A stretch of DNA of 55,906 bases from Rubrobacter aplysinae (GCF_001029505.1 NZ_LEKH01000016.1:1-55906), one strand, 5' to 3'. Shown: positions 16,474-24,243, numbered from the stretch's first letter. Made by a program: numbers and translations. The notes: generated from the letters alone by a model not told the origin.

Positions 16474-17006
16474 GCTTATCCGGGGAGGACACTGGTCTGG
16501 CGGAACGCGTGCGGCGTGCCGCCCTCCTCGAAGGCGACTTCACGCTCTCCAGCGGGGAGCGCAGCCGGTTCTACGTGGACAAGTACCTGTTCTCCACCGA
16601 GCCCAGGCTCCTGTGGGAGCTCGCCGGGGAGCTCTCCCGGAGGCTGCCCGAGGGTGTAGACCGGCTCGCCGGCGTGGAGCTCGGGGCGGTGCCGCTGGTG
16701 GTGGCGCTCTCGCTCCGCACCGGGATCCCGTATGTAATAGTGCGCCGGAGCGCCAAGGATTATGGCACGGCGCGGAACTTGGAAGGCGGGCTACGGGCGG
16801 GAGAGAAGATCGCGCTCGTCGAGGACGTCGTGACCACCGGGGCCCAGGCGCTACAGGCCGCCCGCGGCCTCGTGGAGGCCGGATGCGGGGTCGAAAAGCT
16901 GCTCGCCGTGCTGGACCGCCGGGAGAGCCCGGGGGCCGATCTCGGGGAGTTTCCGTTCGAGGCCCTGCTTAGAATGGCCGATCTAGGGGTAGAAAACCGG
17001 GATTGA
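16470..17006 (+). CDS. pyrE: Orotate phosphoribosyltransferase
   Basis: This 178-residue PRTase of pyrimidine synthesis joins orotate to PRPP to make OMP. GDFTLSSGERSRFYVDKY near residue 25 is the OPRTase N-terminal signature, and KIALVEDVVTTGAQALQAA near 112 is the PRPP-binding loop. YVIVRRSAKDYGTARNLEG supplies the basic flexible loop. GTG at 16470 overlaps the previous stop. The partner pyrF is 0.6 kb downstream, separated by the HU gene. No other pyr genes lie in the window. Confidence 0.92.
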   Translation: MSLSGEDTGLAERVRRAALLEGDFTLSSGERSRFYVDKYLFSTEPRLLWELAGELSRRLPEGVDRLAGVELGAVPLVVALSLRTGIPYVIVRRSAKDYGTARNLEGGLRAGEKIALVEDVVTTGAQALQAARGLVEAGCGVEKLLAVLDRRESPGADLGEFPFEALLRMADLGVENRD

Positions 17007-17025
17007 GGCCCGTAGGAGGCTCTGG

Positions 17026-17031
17026 TATAGT
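17026..17031 (+). promoter_or_regulatory. Extended -10 promoter of the HU gene
   Basis: TGG-TATAGT (extended -10, hexamer at 17026-17031) lies 52 bases before the HU ATG, which has its own AAGGAGGT ribosome site. This is a conventional leadered promoter overlapping the end of pyrE and its flank. Confidence 0.5.
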
Positions 17032-17083
17032 CCTCCGAATTGCGCGGCGGGACGAGGATGGAGACCAAACAAGGAGGTCATGA

Positions 17084-17392
17084 ATGGCGGATAAGGCAAT
17101 GAACAAGGGCGAGCTTATAGAGAAGATCGCTGATGAGATGAACCAAGACAACAAGGAGCATACGGTCTCCAAGAGTGAAGCCCAGCGGTTCTTCGACTCC
17201 TTTCAGCGGGTAGTGACCGACTCACTCAACAACGAAGTAGACGTACAGATAACGGGCTTTGGCAAGTTCTACGTGCAAAAGCGCGAGGCCCGCGAAGGCA
17301 TCAACCCGCAGACCAAGTCCAAGATCAACATCGCCGCCTCGAAGGTACCGAAGTTCACGGCCGGCAACGCCCTCAAGGACGCGATCAAGTAG
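17084..17392 (+). CDS. HU-family DNA-binding protein
   Basis: This 102-residue nucleoid protein forms dimers that bend DNA. MNKGELIEKIADEM starts the helical half and VDVQITGFGKFYVQKREAREGINPQTKSKINI is the beta arm with the conserved GFGKF and G-x-NPQT motif. The C-terminus VPKFTAGNALKDAIK is typical. It lacks the lysine/alanine-rich tail found in mycobacterial HU. The arm reads KINIAASK, close to the usual form. A strong AAGGAGGT lies 5 bases from the ATG and a stable hairpin follows the gene, suggesting a monocistronic, highly expressed gene. Confidence 0.94.
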   Translation: MADKAMNKGELIEKIADEMNQDNKEHTVSKSEAQRFFDSFQRVVTDSLNNEVDVQITGFGKFYVQKREAREGINPQTKSKINIAASKVPKFTAGNALKDAIK

Positions 17393-17429
17393 CAGCCGCC
17401 TGCGATAGTTGCGTATGCTACAGGGCCTC

Positions 17430-17465
17430 GCGGCCCGGAGACACGGGTCTCCGCCGCGGGGCTTT
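17430..17465 (+). terminator. Hairpin after the HU gene
   Basis: CGGAGAC at 17436-17442 pairs perfectly with GTCTCCG at 17447-17453 around an ACGG loop, with extra GC-rich pairing outside. A short GGGGCTTTC follows rather than a long U tract. Confidence 0.65.
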
Positions 17466-17470
17466 CGCAC

Positions 17471-17560
17471 GTTTTGCGTGGTTTCGAGCGGTTCCGGGCG
17501 GTTCCGGGCGGTTTTGAATGGTTTTGAACGGCTCTGGGTAGTTCTGGTCGGTTGAGTCTG
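17471..17560. repeat. Nine degenerate 10-bp direct repeats upstream of pyrF
   Basis: Nine consecutive 10-base units, all starting GTTTT, GTTTC, GTTCC, GTTCT, GCTCT or GTTGA, run in exact register from 17471 to 17560. Two adjacent units are identical (GTTCCGGGCG). The approximate consensus is GTTYYGRGYG. The period equals one helical turn. The array fills the whole space between the HU terminator and pyrF. Confidence 0.85.
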
Positions 17561-17582
17561 GAGGTGGGTGCTGGAGGCTTTG

Positions 17583-18449
17583 ATGCGGTCCGCGCGCCGG
17601 CGCGGCAGCGTGCTCGTCGCGGGCCTCGACCCTTATCCGGGGCGTTTGCCGCCGGAGATCTTCTCCCGGGTCTCTGATGGATTTCCGGAGTCGGCGGCGG
17701 TGCGGGAGTTCTGTCTCGGCGCGCTGGAGGCCGTGGAGCCCGAGGCGGCGGCGGTAAAGCTCCAGGCCGCGTTCTTCGAGCGTCTGGGACCGGAGGGCAT
17801 GGAGGTGTACCGGGACCTGATAGCGGCGGCGGGCGACTTAGACCTGCCCGTGATCTCGGACGTCAAACGGGGCGATATAGGCCCCGTGGCGGCGGCCTAC
17901 GCAGAGGCGCACCTCGCGGTGTACGGGGCTGCCTGCGTTACGGTGAACCCATACATGGGCGCAGACGCTGTGGAGCCTTTCCTGCGGGAGACGCGGCGTC
18001 TGGGTCGGGGCGGAGGCGTGTTCTCCCTGGTCGCCACCTCCAACCCCTCGGCCGGGGAGCTGCAGGGAGCGGGGAGCCCGCCGCTCTTCGAGCTGGCCGC
18101 CCGGCTCGTAGCCGGGCTCGGCGAGGTCCGCGGCGACTACTCGGACGCGGGCGCGGTCGTCGGGGCGACCCGGCCGGAGATCGGGGCCAGGGTCCGCGAG
18201 CTGATGCCGGATGCGCTCTTCCTGGTGCCCGGTTTCGGGGCCCAGGGCGGCTCGGCGCGGGCGATACAGGGGATGCTCGACCGCAGGGGCGGCGGCGTGC
18301 TGGTCAACAGTAGCCGGGGCGTCCTATACGCGTACGAAGCCGGACACTCTGGCGGGGCGGACGGCCCCGCCTCCGACTACCGGAGCCTGGCCCGGCGGGC
18401 CGCGGCGGAGGCCAGGGAAGCGTTACGAGAGGCCGGGGCGCGACCCTGA
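17583..18449 (+). CDS. pyrF: Orotidine 5'-phosphate decarboxylase, type 2
   Basis: This 288-residue TIM-barrel enzyme is the last step of UMP synthesis, of the longer actinobacterial type. SVLVAGLDPYPGRLP near residue 10 carries the first aspartate, and VISDVKRGDIG near 88 is the K-x-D catalytic motif. TVNPYMGADAVEPFL and LVATSNPSA follow, and FLVPGFGAQGG near 210 is the phosphate loop. ATG at 17583 has GGAGG 5 bases upstream; the frame extends to a GTG at 17568. The upstream flank is the phased 10-bp repeat array, so its promoter must lie in or before it. Confidence 0.9.
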   Translation: MRSARRRGSVLVAGLDPYPGRLPPEIFSRVSDGFPESAAVREFCLGALEAVEPEAAAVKLQAAFFERLGPEGMEVYRDLIAAAGDLDLPVISDVKRGDIGPVAAAYAEAHLAVYGAACVTVNPYMGADAVEPFLRETRRLGRGGGVFSLVATSNPSAGELQGAGSPPLFELAARLVAGLGEVRGDYSDAGAVVGATRPEIGARVRELMPDALFLVPGFGAQGGSARAIQGMLDRRGGGVLVNSSRGVLYAYEAGHSGGADGPASDYRSLARRAAAEAREALREAGARP

Positions 18450-18625
18450 GACTTCCAGGGAAGGTTAGGGTCGCCGGAGAGCGCTAGAGTCTATAAAGCG
18501 TTTTGTGGGTTTTGTAGAAGGAGCGAACCTTCATACACCTTCGTACAGAATGCTCCGTCAGGAAGCCGATACCCGAGTGCTGAATACACGGTTTGCGGCG
18601 GGACGCAAGCTTCGTGCCAACCGCC
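18450..18625. other. Intergenic region after pyrF
   Basis: About 175 bases without a gene. GAAGG/CCTTC form a small hairpin near 18518-18533, which may help terminate pyrF. Nothing else is clear. The small minus-strand gene at 18626-18718 ends here. Confidence 0.4.
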
Positions 18626-18718
18626 TTAGAAGAGGTGTACGACCCCGGCGACGGTGACGACCACTATACCGATCGCTATCACTACGCCGAGCAGATTTAC
18701 CAGGTTGTCACGGGCCAT
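18626..18718 (-). CDS. 30-residue single-helix membrane peptide
   Basis: ATG at 18716-18718 on the minus strand opens a 30-codon frame, MARDNLVNLLGVVIAIGIVV then VTVAGVVHLF, ending in TAA. AGGAGG lies 4 bases upstream, an excellent ribosome site. A short polar N-terminus is followed by one hydrophobic helix that takes up nearly the whole peptide. It resembles the small hydrophobic peptides that modify membrane complexes or act as toxins, but no family can be named. It lies 130 bases downstream of the TlpA-fold gene on the same strand. Confidence 0.6.
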   Translation of the reverse strand: MARDNLVNLLGVVIAIGIVVVTVAGVVHLF

Positions 18719-18848
18719 GATTCCTCCTGTTTCTTCTGTTTCTGGTGCGGTCTCTTCGTGCCGGGTGCGACTGTCGTGAGCCTGTAATTTACACCGTTTG
18801 CACCGCTTACATTAGTTTACGCTGTCTGCCTCTGTTACCCCGGTTAAC

Positions 18849-19388
18849 CTAGCCGTCCGACCGTAGGGTGTCCTCTAGCTCTCGTCTCATGTCGCGCTCC
18901 TGTCTTTCGGAGAATCCGTCCTGGGAGAGGTGTACTTCTCCGTCTTTGACGAGGAAGATCCGGGGCACGCGCTTGACGTTGTACAGGGAGGTCAGCTCGC
19001 CGGCGCCGTCCTGTATGACGGCGTACGGGGCGTCGCCACGGTCGTCTCTGGGTATGCCGCCGACGTACACGGCCACGAACGTCACCTCCGAGCCGGCGTA
19101 CTGGCCCGCCAGGCGTTCGAAAGCCGGACGCGAGCTCTGGGACGCCTGGTTCAGGCCGCTCCAGAAGGAGATCACGTAGGCCCCGTCGTCGGGCATCTCG
19201 AACTCCTCCCCGTTCATCCGGGTCGCGCCGAAGTTGGGCGCGACCTCTCCGGGCGCCGGAGAGGGCTGCGCGAGGGTCAGGGTGCCGGTCCCGGTGCTCT
19301 CGGGCTCCGAGGAGTTGAGCTCCAGTGGGTCGCGGTAGATAAAGGCCACCACGGCGACCAGCACCGCCACGATCACCAGCCGCCTCAA
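18849..19388 (-). CDS. TlpA/thioredoxin-fold exported protein without the CxxC
   Basis: A 179-residue protein with an N-terminal signal anchor (LVIVAVLVAVVAFIY) and an extracytoplasmic thioredoxin fold. VAPNFGATRMNGEEFEMPD matches the TlpA/ResA start, and VPRIFLVKDGEV holds the cis-proline. At the active site FWSGLNQASQSSRPAFE aligns with FWATWCGPCRAEMPAFE, so both catalytic cysteines are gone (NQAS in place of CGPC). It cannot be a disulfide reductase and may instead bind a client. TTG at 19388 has GGAGAG about 5 bases upstream. It diverges from the D,D-carboxypeptidase. Confidence 0.75.
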   Translation of the reverse strand: MRRLVIVAVLVAVVAFIYRDPLELNSSEPESTGTGTLTLAQPSPAPGEVAPNFGATRMNGEEFEMPDDGAYVISFWSGLNQASQSSRPAFERLAGQYAGSEVTFVAVYVGGIPRDDRGDAPYAVIQDGAGELTSLYNVKRVPRIFLVKDGEVHLSQDGFSERQERDMRRELEDTLRSDG

Positions 19389-19553
19389 CTGCTCTCCAAG
19401 ATATGCGGCATCTAACGAAACATCTCCCGGGCCTCTCGAACACCATCTCCGGCGAAGTCCCCGGCGGGGCCGGACACATCCGACATTGTAGCCTGCTCGG
19501 CGCTCCGCGTGGTGCTCTGTGTAGTGCTCCGCCTGGAACTCTGCCCAGAGCTT

Positions 19554-19578
19554 GTTACAGGCTGCTTCTTTCTGTAAC
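19554..19578. promoter_or_regulatory. Inverted repeat in the divergent region before the carboxypeptidase
   Basis: GTTACAG at 19554-19560 and CTGTAAC at 19572-19578 form a perfect 7-bp inverted repeat with an 11-base spacer, immediately before the TTG at 19590 and 165 bases from the TlpA-fold start. It may be an operator or a leader hairpin. Confidence 0.4.
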
Positions 19579-19589
19579 CTCTTGGAGCT

Positions 19590-20834
19590 TTGGGAGCCTT
19601 GGGATCAAAGAACGCATACGGTTCGGGTCGTCTACGTCCCGCTTCCCGGCGCCGCTTGACGGCCTCCGGTCGCTCCGCGCACTCCATGTGCCTGGTGTGC
19701 CTGATGTGCGCGCTCGCGGCCTCCGTGGCGCTCTGCTCTGCGTCACCGGCGTCCGCCCAGAGCGGCCAGCCGGGAGCGCCGGACGTATCGGCTGGCGCGT
19801 GGACGCTGGTGGACGAGGTGAGCGGCGAGCGGCTGGCCGGAGAGAACGCCTCTGAGGAGCTGCCGATGGCCTCGACGACCAAGATCATGACCGCCCTAGT
19901 GACCCTGGACGAGGCGAGCCTCGACGAGGAGGTGACTGTCTCGGCGGAGGCCGCGGAGTACGCCAGGCCCCCGTACAGCAACGTCGGACTGCGTGAGGGC
20001 GACGTGCTCACCGTGAGAGAGCTCCTGACGGCGGCCATGCTTGAGTCCGGCAACGACGCCGCTTACGCTCTGGCCTACCACGTCGGCGACGGCAGCGTCG
20101 AGCAGTTCGTGCAGATGATGAACGGCTACGCCGGGGACATGGGTCTCCGGCACACGAGCTTCGAGAACCCGGTCGGGTTGGATCATCCCGAGCAATACTC
20201 CAGCGCCGACGACCTGGCAAAGATGGCGCGCCGGGCGCTATCGGAGCCCGCGCTGCGGGAGATCGTGGACACCCCCTCCGCCGTCATAGACACGGAGCGG
20301 GGCCGGGATATACCCTTGCAAACCACGAACGAGCTGCTCGCCTCCTACCCCGCCGCGAACGGGGTAAAGACCGGCACGACCCCCGCCGCCGGGGCGAGCC
20401 TCGTCGCCTCCGCCGCCGACGGCGACGAGTCCTACATAGCGGTCCTGCTAGATGCCGAGGACCGTTTCGGTGCCGCCACCGAGGAGCTGGAGTACGGCTT
20501 CTCCGCTTATGACCGGCGGCAGGTTATAAGGGCCGGACGCCGCTACGCCAGCGAGCCTCTGCCCCAGCGGCCCGATCAGGAGGTACGGCTGGTGGCCGGA
20601 GAGGGGGCCGAGAGGCTGGTCGCTGCCGGGGCCGGCGTAGAGCGCCGGGTAGAGGTCGTGGACGAGTTGCCCGGCTCGGCCGAGGCCGGAGACAGGCTCG
20701 GGCGGATAGTAGCCGAGAGCGGGGGAGAGCGCGTGGCCCAGGCGCCGCTGGTCGCGGCCGAAGGCTACGAGGAGGCCTCCCTGTGGCAAAGACTGTGGTA
20801 TACAGCCGGGAGTATCTTCGGGGACGGGAGATGA
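19590..20834 (+). CDS. D-alanyl-D-alanine carboxypeptidase (PBP5/DacA family)
   Basis: This 414-residue serine peptidase trims the terminal D-alanine of the peptidoglycan stem. A basic N-region and hydrophobic stretch ending ASPASAQ form the signal peptide. The three active-site motifs are all present: ASTTK near residue 93, SGN near 153 and KTGTTPAAG near 258. A C-terminal beta domain and a final amphipathic segment (EEASLWQRLWYTAGSIF) would hold it on the membrane. TTG at 19590 is the likely start because it supplies the arginine-rich N-region; ATG at 19686 would leave a signal peptide without positive charge. Confidence 0.85.
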   Translation: MGALGSKNAYGSGRLRPASRRRLTASGRSAHSMCLVCLMCALAASVALCSASPASAQSGQPGAPDVSAGAWTLVDEVSGERLAGENASEELPMASTTKIMTALVTLDEASLDEEVTVSAEAAEYARPPYSNVGLREGDVLTVRELLTAAMLESGNDAAYALAYHVGDGSVEQFVQMMNGYAGDMGLRHTSFENPVGLDHPEQYSSADDLAKMARRALSEPALREIVDTPSAVIDTERGRDIPLQTTNELLASYPAANGVKTGTTPAAGASLVASAADGDESYIAVLLDAEDRFGAATEELEYGFSAYDRRQVIRAGRRYASEPLPQRPDQEVRLVAGEGAERLVAAGAGVERRVEVVDELPGSAEAGDRLGRIVAESGGERVAQAPLVAAEGYEEASLWQRLWYTAGSIFGDGR

Positions 20835-21025
20835 CCCAGCCAGGCCGGAGAGTATCCGGCGTTTTTACGTCTAATACAGGAGCTTCCTACATGAGCCGTC
20901 CGTGCGAAAGTCCGCGGGGTTTGATGTAGGGGGCGGGAAGCCGTGAGCAGTCGTGGGCCGGGCGCGGGCAGCGTCCGGGACGTGGATGCAAGAGAAGGCA
21001 GGAGGCGCGCGAGCATGATCCGAGC

Positions 21026-21979
21026 ATGATTCTGACCGTAACCCTCAACGCCGCCGTGGCGCGGACGATGGTGGTGCCCAGCCTGAACTTCGGGCAGCGC
21101 CACCGGGCCTCGGAGAGCATCTCCCGCGCCGGTGGCAAGGGGATGAACATAGCCCGCTCTCTGCGGGAGCTGGGCGCGCCGGTGCTCGCCACGGGCTTCG
21201 CCGGCGGGCGCAGCGGAGACGCGATCCGCGACGGACTCTCCGAGGCGTCCATACCCTTCGATCTCGTGGAGATAGCAAGCTCCTCGCGGACCTCGACCGC
21301 CATAGTGGACCCCACCAGCGGCGTGCAGACCGAGATAAACGAGCACGGGCCGCTCATAACCCAGGCCGAGGCCCGTGAGTTCACCCGCCGCCTGGAGTTT
21401 CTGATGGAGTACGCGAGCGCCGTGGTCTTCGCCGGAAGCCTCCCCGAGGGGATAGACGAGGACTTCCTCGCCGGGCTCGTGCATCGCTCGCGGGAGCGGG
21501 GGATCTTTACCGTGGTGGACTCCACCCCGCAGGTGCTCAAGGTCGCGCTCAAGGCCCGGCCTTCGCTCGTCAGCCCGAACCAGGGCGAGGCCGAGAGCGT
21601 GGCCGGCTTCGACTTCATTGAGGAGGACGATTTCTCGCGGGGCACGGCCCGGCTCGTGGAGCTCGGTGCCGAGAGAGCCTGCGTTACCTCGCCAGAGGGG
21701 CACTCCTACCTGACCACCGCCGACGGCGTGATCTCGGCCCAGGCACCCCGGGTCGAGGCGCGCTCGACCATCGGCAGCGGCGACGCCTATCTCGCCGGTC
21801 TCCTGAGCGGCATGCTCCACCGTAACCTCTCGGCCGTGGACGCCGTAAAGCTAGCCGCGGGCTGCGCGGCGGCGAACGCCGAGACCCTCGGGGCCGGCTC
21901 CTTCGAGGCCCGGCACGCCGAGGAGCTGGCGGAGGAGGTGCAGGTCGAGGTCCACTCCGGCGGCAAGCACCGCTTGTAG
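21026..21979 (+). CDS. PfkB-family sugar kinase (1-phosphofructokinase-like)
   Basis: This 317-residue ribokinase-fold enzyme belongs to the hexose-phosphate branch. MILTVTLNAAVARTM at the N-terminus and GGKGMNIARSLRELG near residue 36 are the substrate-binding signature of FruK, LacC and PfkB. FAGSLPEGI lies near 135, and ARSTIGSGDAYLAGLLSGML near 248 carries the catalytic aspartate and anion hole (GSGD for GAGD). It phosphorylates a fructose- or tagatose-phosphate with ATP. No phosphotransferase genes lie nearby, so the substrate is undecided. Confidence 0.82.
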   Translation: MILTVTLNAAVARTMVVPSLNFGQRHRASESISRAGGKGMNIARSLRELGAPVLATGFAGGRSGDAIRDGLSEASIPFDLVEIASSSRTSTAIVDPTSGVQTEINEHGPLITQAEAREFTRRLEFLMEYASAVVFAGSLPEGIDEDFLAGLVHRSRERGIFTVVDSTPQVLKVALKARPSLVSPNQGEAESVAGFDFIEEDDFSRGTARLVELGAERACVTSPEGHSYLTTADGVISAQAPRVEARSTIGSGDAYLAGLLSGMLHRNLSAVDAVKLAAGCAAANAETLGAGSFEARHAEELAEEVQVEVHSGGKHRL

Positions 21980-22087
21980 CCCGTGGAGGCGCAGAGGATA
22001 CAGAGAAGTACACGTAGGTACACAGAGCTACGTAGAGGCGGCCCGCGGGGACGGCTACCCGGCGCGGGAAGGCTTACCGGCCCATGC

Positions 22088-22093
22088 TAGAAT
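22088..22093 (+). promoter_or_regulatory. Extended -10 promoter of the thioredoxin gene
   Basis: TGC-TAGAAT (hexamer at 22088-22093) gives an extended -10 about 53 bases before the ATG, which has CGGAGG close upstream. No good -35 is seen. Confidence 0.45.
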
Positions 22094-22145
22094 GTCCTGG
22101 CAAGCGTGAAAAAGCGCGGAAAATTTTGAGACACGGAGGTTCTCG

Positions 22146-22481
22146 ATGGCGGTTAGCGAGGTAACCGACGCGACATTTGAAAACGAGGTACTACAGGCCG
22201 ACAAGCCGGTCATAGTTGACTTCTGGGCCCCGTGGTGCGGCCCGTGCAAGAGGATCTCGCCGATCCTGGATGAGTTCTCGGAAAGCCGTGACGACGTGCA
22301 TTTCGTAAAGCTCAACGTGGACGATAACCCGCAGACGGCCATGAGCTACAGCGTCCAGAGCATCCCGACCATCATCCGCTTCGAGGGCGGCGAGCAAAAG
22401 GAGAAGGCCGTGGGCGCCCTCCCCAAGCCCCAGCTCTCGGCGCAGCTCGGGCTGGATTCCGAGAGGCCCCGCGAGGCCTGA
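22146..22481 (+). CDS. trxA: Thioredoxin
   Basis: This 111-residue cytosolic disulfide reductase has the classic order: KPVIVDFWAPWCGPCKRISP near residue 20 with WCGPC, VDDNPQTAMSYSVQSIPTIIRF with the cis-proline, and a short C-terminal helix. Unlike the TlpA-fold protein 3 kb upstream, the active site is intact. It lies between the PfkB kinase and groES, with its own promoter. Thioredoxin reductase is not in the window. Confidence 0.93.
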   Translation: MAVSEVTDATFENEVLQADKPVIVDFWAPWCGPCKRISPILDEFSESRDDVHFVKLNVDDNPQTAMSYSVQSIPTIIRFEGGEQKEKAVGALPKPQLSAQLGLDSERPREA

Positions 22482-22514
22482 GCCGGAGCCCCGGCCCCGG
22501 CAAGGCCCCGGCAA

Positions 22515-22543
22515 TTGCGTCTCGTAACCCGCACGGTTACAAT
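22515..22543 (+). promoter_or_regulatory. groES promoter with an inverted repeat covering the -10
   Basis: TTGCGT (22515-22520), a 17-base spacer and TACAAT (22538-22543) make a good sigma-A promoter. GTAACC at 22524-22529 and GGTTAC at 22535-22540 form a perfect inverted repeat with a 5-base spacer that overlaps the -10. Repressor binding would block the promoter. No CIRCE or HAIR box was found. Confidence 0.55.
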
Positions 22544-22622
22544 CGCGAGCGGCAATCCGGCTCGCGGCTCTTTCGAGGGCCGGTAGAGACCGGCGTGAAG
22601 TCATAGACGAGGGAGGAAGATC

Positions 22623-22889
22623 ATGAAGTTCAAGCCCCTAGGTGACCGGGCTCTGGCCCAGATCATCGAGCGCGAGGAGAAGACCGAGTCTGGCATCGTA
22701 CTGCCGGATACCGCCAAGGAGAAGCCGCAGACCGCCGACATCGTCGCGGTCGGCGACGGCGAAGAGGTAAAGGTCAAGGAAGGCGACACGATAGTGTTCG
22801 CCAAGTACGCCGGAACCGAGATCAAGCTCGACGGCCAGGACTACATGATCCTGGACGCCGAGGACATCCTCGGGGTCGTCGAAGACTAG
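22623..22889 (+). CDS. groES: Co-chaperonin GroES
   Basis: The 88-residue protein is a little shorter than E. coli Gro[18 protein letters not shown] opens the beta barrel, and [19 protein letters not shown] is the mobile loop that docks on Gro[39 protein letters not shown] is the conserved C-terminal half. The expected groEL does not follow; a large hairpin terminates the unit and an amidase gene comes next, so the chaperonin is encoded elsewhere. A GAGGGAGGAAG ribosome site precedes the ATG. Confidence 0.94.
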   Translation: MKFKPLGDRALAQIIEREEKTESGIVLPDTAKEKPQTADIVAVGDGEEVKVKEGDTIVFAKYAGTEIKLDGQDYMILDAEDILGVVED

Positions 22890-22920
22890 AGCACCGGCCA
22901 CGAGGCCAGTGTCCGCCAAA

Positions 22921-22983
22921 CAGAGCGCCGAGCCTCCCGGCAGGGCCCTCGCGGCACCTCCGGCAAGAGGGCTCGGCGCTCTG
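22921..22983. terminator. Long 14-bp stem hairpin after groES
   Basis: CAGAGCGCCGAGCC at 22921-22934 pairs perfectly with GGCTCGGCGCTCTG at 22970-22983 across a 35-base GC-rich loop. It probably ends groES transcription. No U tract is present, which is common in GC-rich actinobacteria. Confidence 0.7.
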
Positions 22984-23058
22984 GCTTTGCCGAGCTTTCC
23001 AAGTTTCTCGATCTCGGCGCGCATGGTGGGTATGGCCCGGAGCCTCCGGTAGACAGCC

Positions 23059-24216
23059 TTGGACTCTCAGAACCCCCAGAACCGACAGAGCCGCCAAAAC
23101 CACCGGTCCCACGAGACTCACCAGAGAAGCCCGGGTGCCAACGCCCGCTATCTGGCCCCCGGAGACCGGGGCCGGGAGGTCGTGGACCTCCAGACCCGGC
23201 TGCACTCGGCGGGCTTCGAGCTCGGTAGCCGGGGGATAGACGGCGTCTTCGACGCCGATACCAGGCGCGCCGTAAAGGCTTTCCAGCAGTCGGTCGGTGT
23301 GCTGGCCGACGGTCTCGTCGGTCCCGTTACCTGGTGGGAGCTGGTGGAGAGCGGTTTCCGGCCCGGCGGCAGGCTACTGTACCTGCGGCAGCCGCCGTTC
23401 CGCGGGGCCGACGTAATGCAGCTACAAAGGATGCTAAACGATCTCGGCTTCGACCCTGGCGCGGTGAACGGCCTCTTTGACGCCCGTACCGCCCGGGCTG
23501 CGGCGGACTTCCAGAAAAACGCCGGGCTCGTCGCGGACGGGGCGGTAGACGCGGCGTTGTTCAAGGTGCTCGGCACCTACGCCGATCAGAGCCTGGGTAC
23601 CCATCCGCTGCCGGACAAGTACGGGGGCTACTTCGCCGACGACCTGTTCTCCGGGACCATCGTGGTGGACGCGGCGCACGGCGGGCGCGATGCCGGCTAT
23701 CTGCCGCCGGACGGCGGCCCCTCGGAGGCGGACCTGAACCTGTCCATCGCAATGGAGCTGGCGCAGATACTCCCGGCGAAGGAGGTCCTGCTTACCCGCA
23801 GCGACGACGTCGAGGTGTCCAACTCGAATCGGGCGTATCTGGCCAATACCTCCGGAGCGAGCATGGTCATAAGCATCCATCATGCCTCCTACCACTCTCC
23901 CGGGGCAAACGGCACGGCCACCTTCTACTTCGACCGGCTCGGCTACCAGTCCCATCGGGGCCAGATGGCCGCGACCTACGTGCAACGGGGCGTGAGCCGG
24001 GCGCTAGAGACCACGGACCTCGGCGAGTTCGGGCGCTCCTACGAGATACTGCGCGAGACCAACATCCCGGCTCTGGTGATAGAGCCCCTGTATCTCACCA
24101 ACCCGGACGACCTCGAGCTCGCCAGGGACGGCTACTATCCCGTCACGGTGGCCGAAGCCGTGGCCAAGTCTCTGAAACAGTACTCGGGCCGCGACGCGGG
24201 GTTTATAGCCGTATAG
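23059..24216 (+). CDS. N-acetylmuramoyl-L-alanine amidase with two peptidoglycan-binding domains
   Basis: This 385-residue cell-wall hydrolase has a low-complexity N-terminus (QNPQNRQSRQN), then two PGB_1 repeats, each with L-Q-x-x-L near residues 45 and 123 (GVFDADTRRAVKAFQ and GLFDARTARAAADFQ). An Amidase_3 domain starts at FSGTIVVDAAHGGRDAG near residue 205. Zinc ligands are the His in AAHGG, the Glu in PSEADLNLS and the His in ISIHHASYH, and the catalytic Glu is in ALVIEPLYLTNPDDL. No signal peptide is visible, which is a puzzle for a wall enzyme. TTG at 23059 is the only possible start, because a stop lies three codons upstream. Confidence 0.87.
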   Translation: MDSQNPQNRQSRQNHRSHETHQRSPGANARYLAPGDRGREVVDLQTRLHSAGFELGSRGIDGVFDADTRRAVKAFQQSVGVLADGLVGPVTWWELVESGFRPGGRLLYLRQPPFRGADVMQLQRMLNDLGFDPGAVNGLFDARTARAAADFQKNAGLVADGAVDAALFKVLGTYADQSLGTHPLPDKYGGYFADDLFSGTIVVDAAHGGRDAGYLPPDGGPSEADLNLSIAMELAQILPAKEVLLTRSDDVEVSNSNRAYLANTSGASMVISIHHASYHSPGANGTATFYFDRLGYQSHRGQMAATYVQRGVSRALETTDLGEFGRSYEILRETNIPALVIEPLYLTNPDDLELARDGYYPVTVAEAVAKSLKQYSGRDAGFIAV

Positions 24217-24243
24217 CCGCAGGCCCCCGTGAGCCCGCCGAGG

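Noticed and set aside
17471-17560. CRISPR-like array before pyrF
   Set aside because: Units are 10 bases, contiguous and without spacers, so this is a tandem repeat, not CRISPR.
18593-18787. 64-residue plus-strand frame
   Set aside because: It is antisense to the 30-residue membrane peptide, which has the better ribosome site and a coherent helix.
22482-22622. CIRCE or HAIR heat-shock operator before groES
   Set aside because: Neither TTAGCACTC-N9-GAGTGCTAA nor CTTGAGT-N7-ACTCAAG is present; only GTAACC-N5-GGTTAC is seen.
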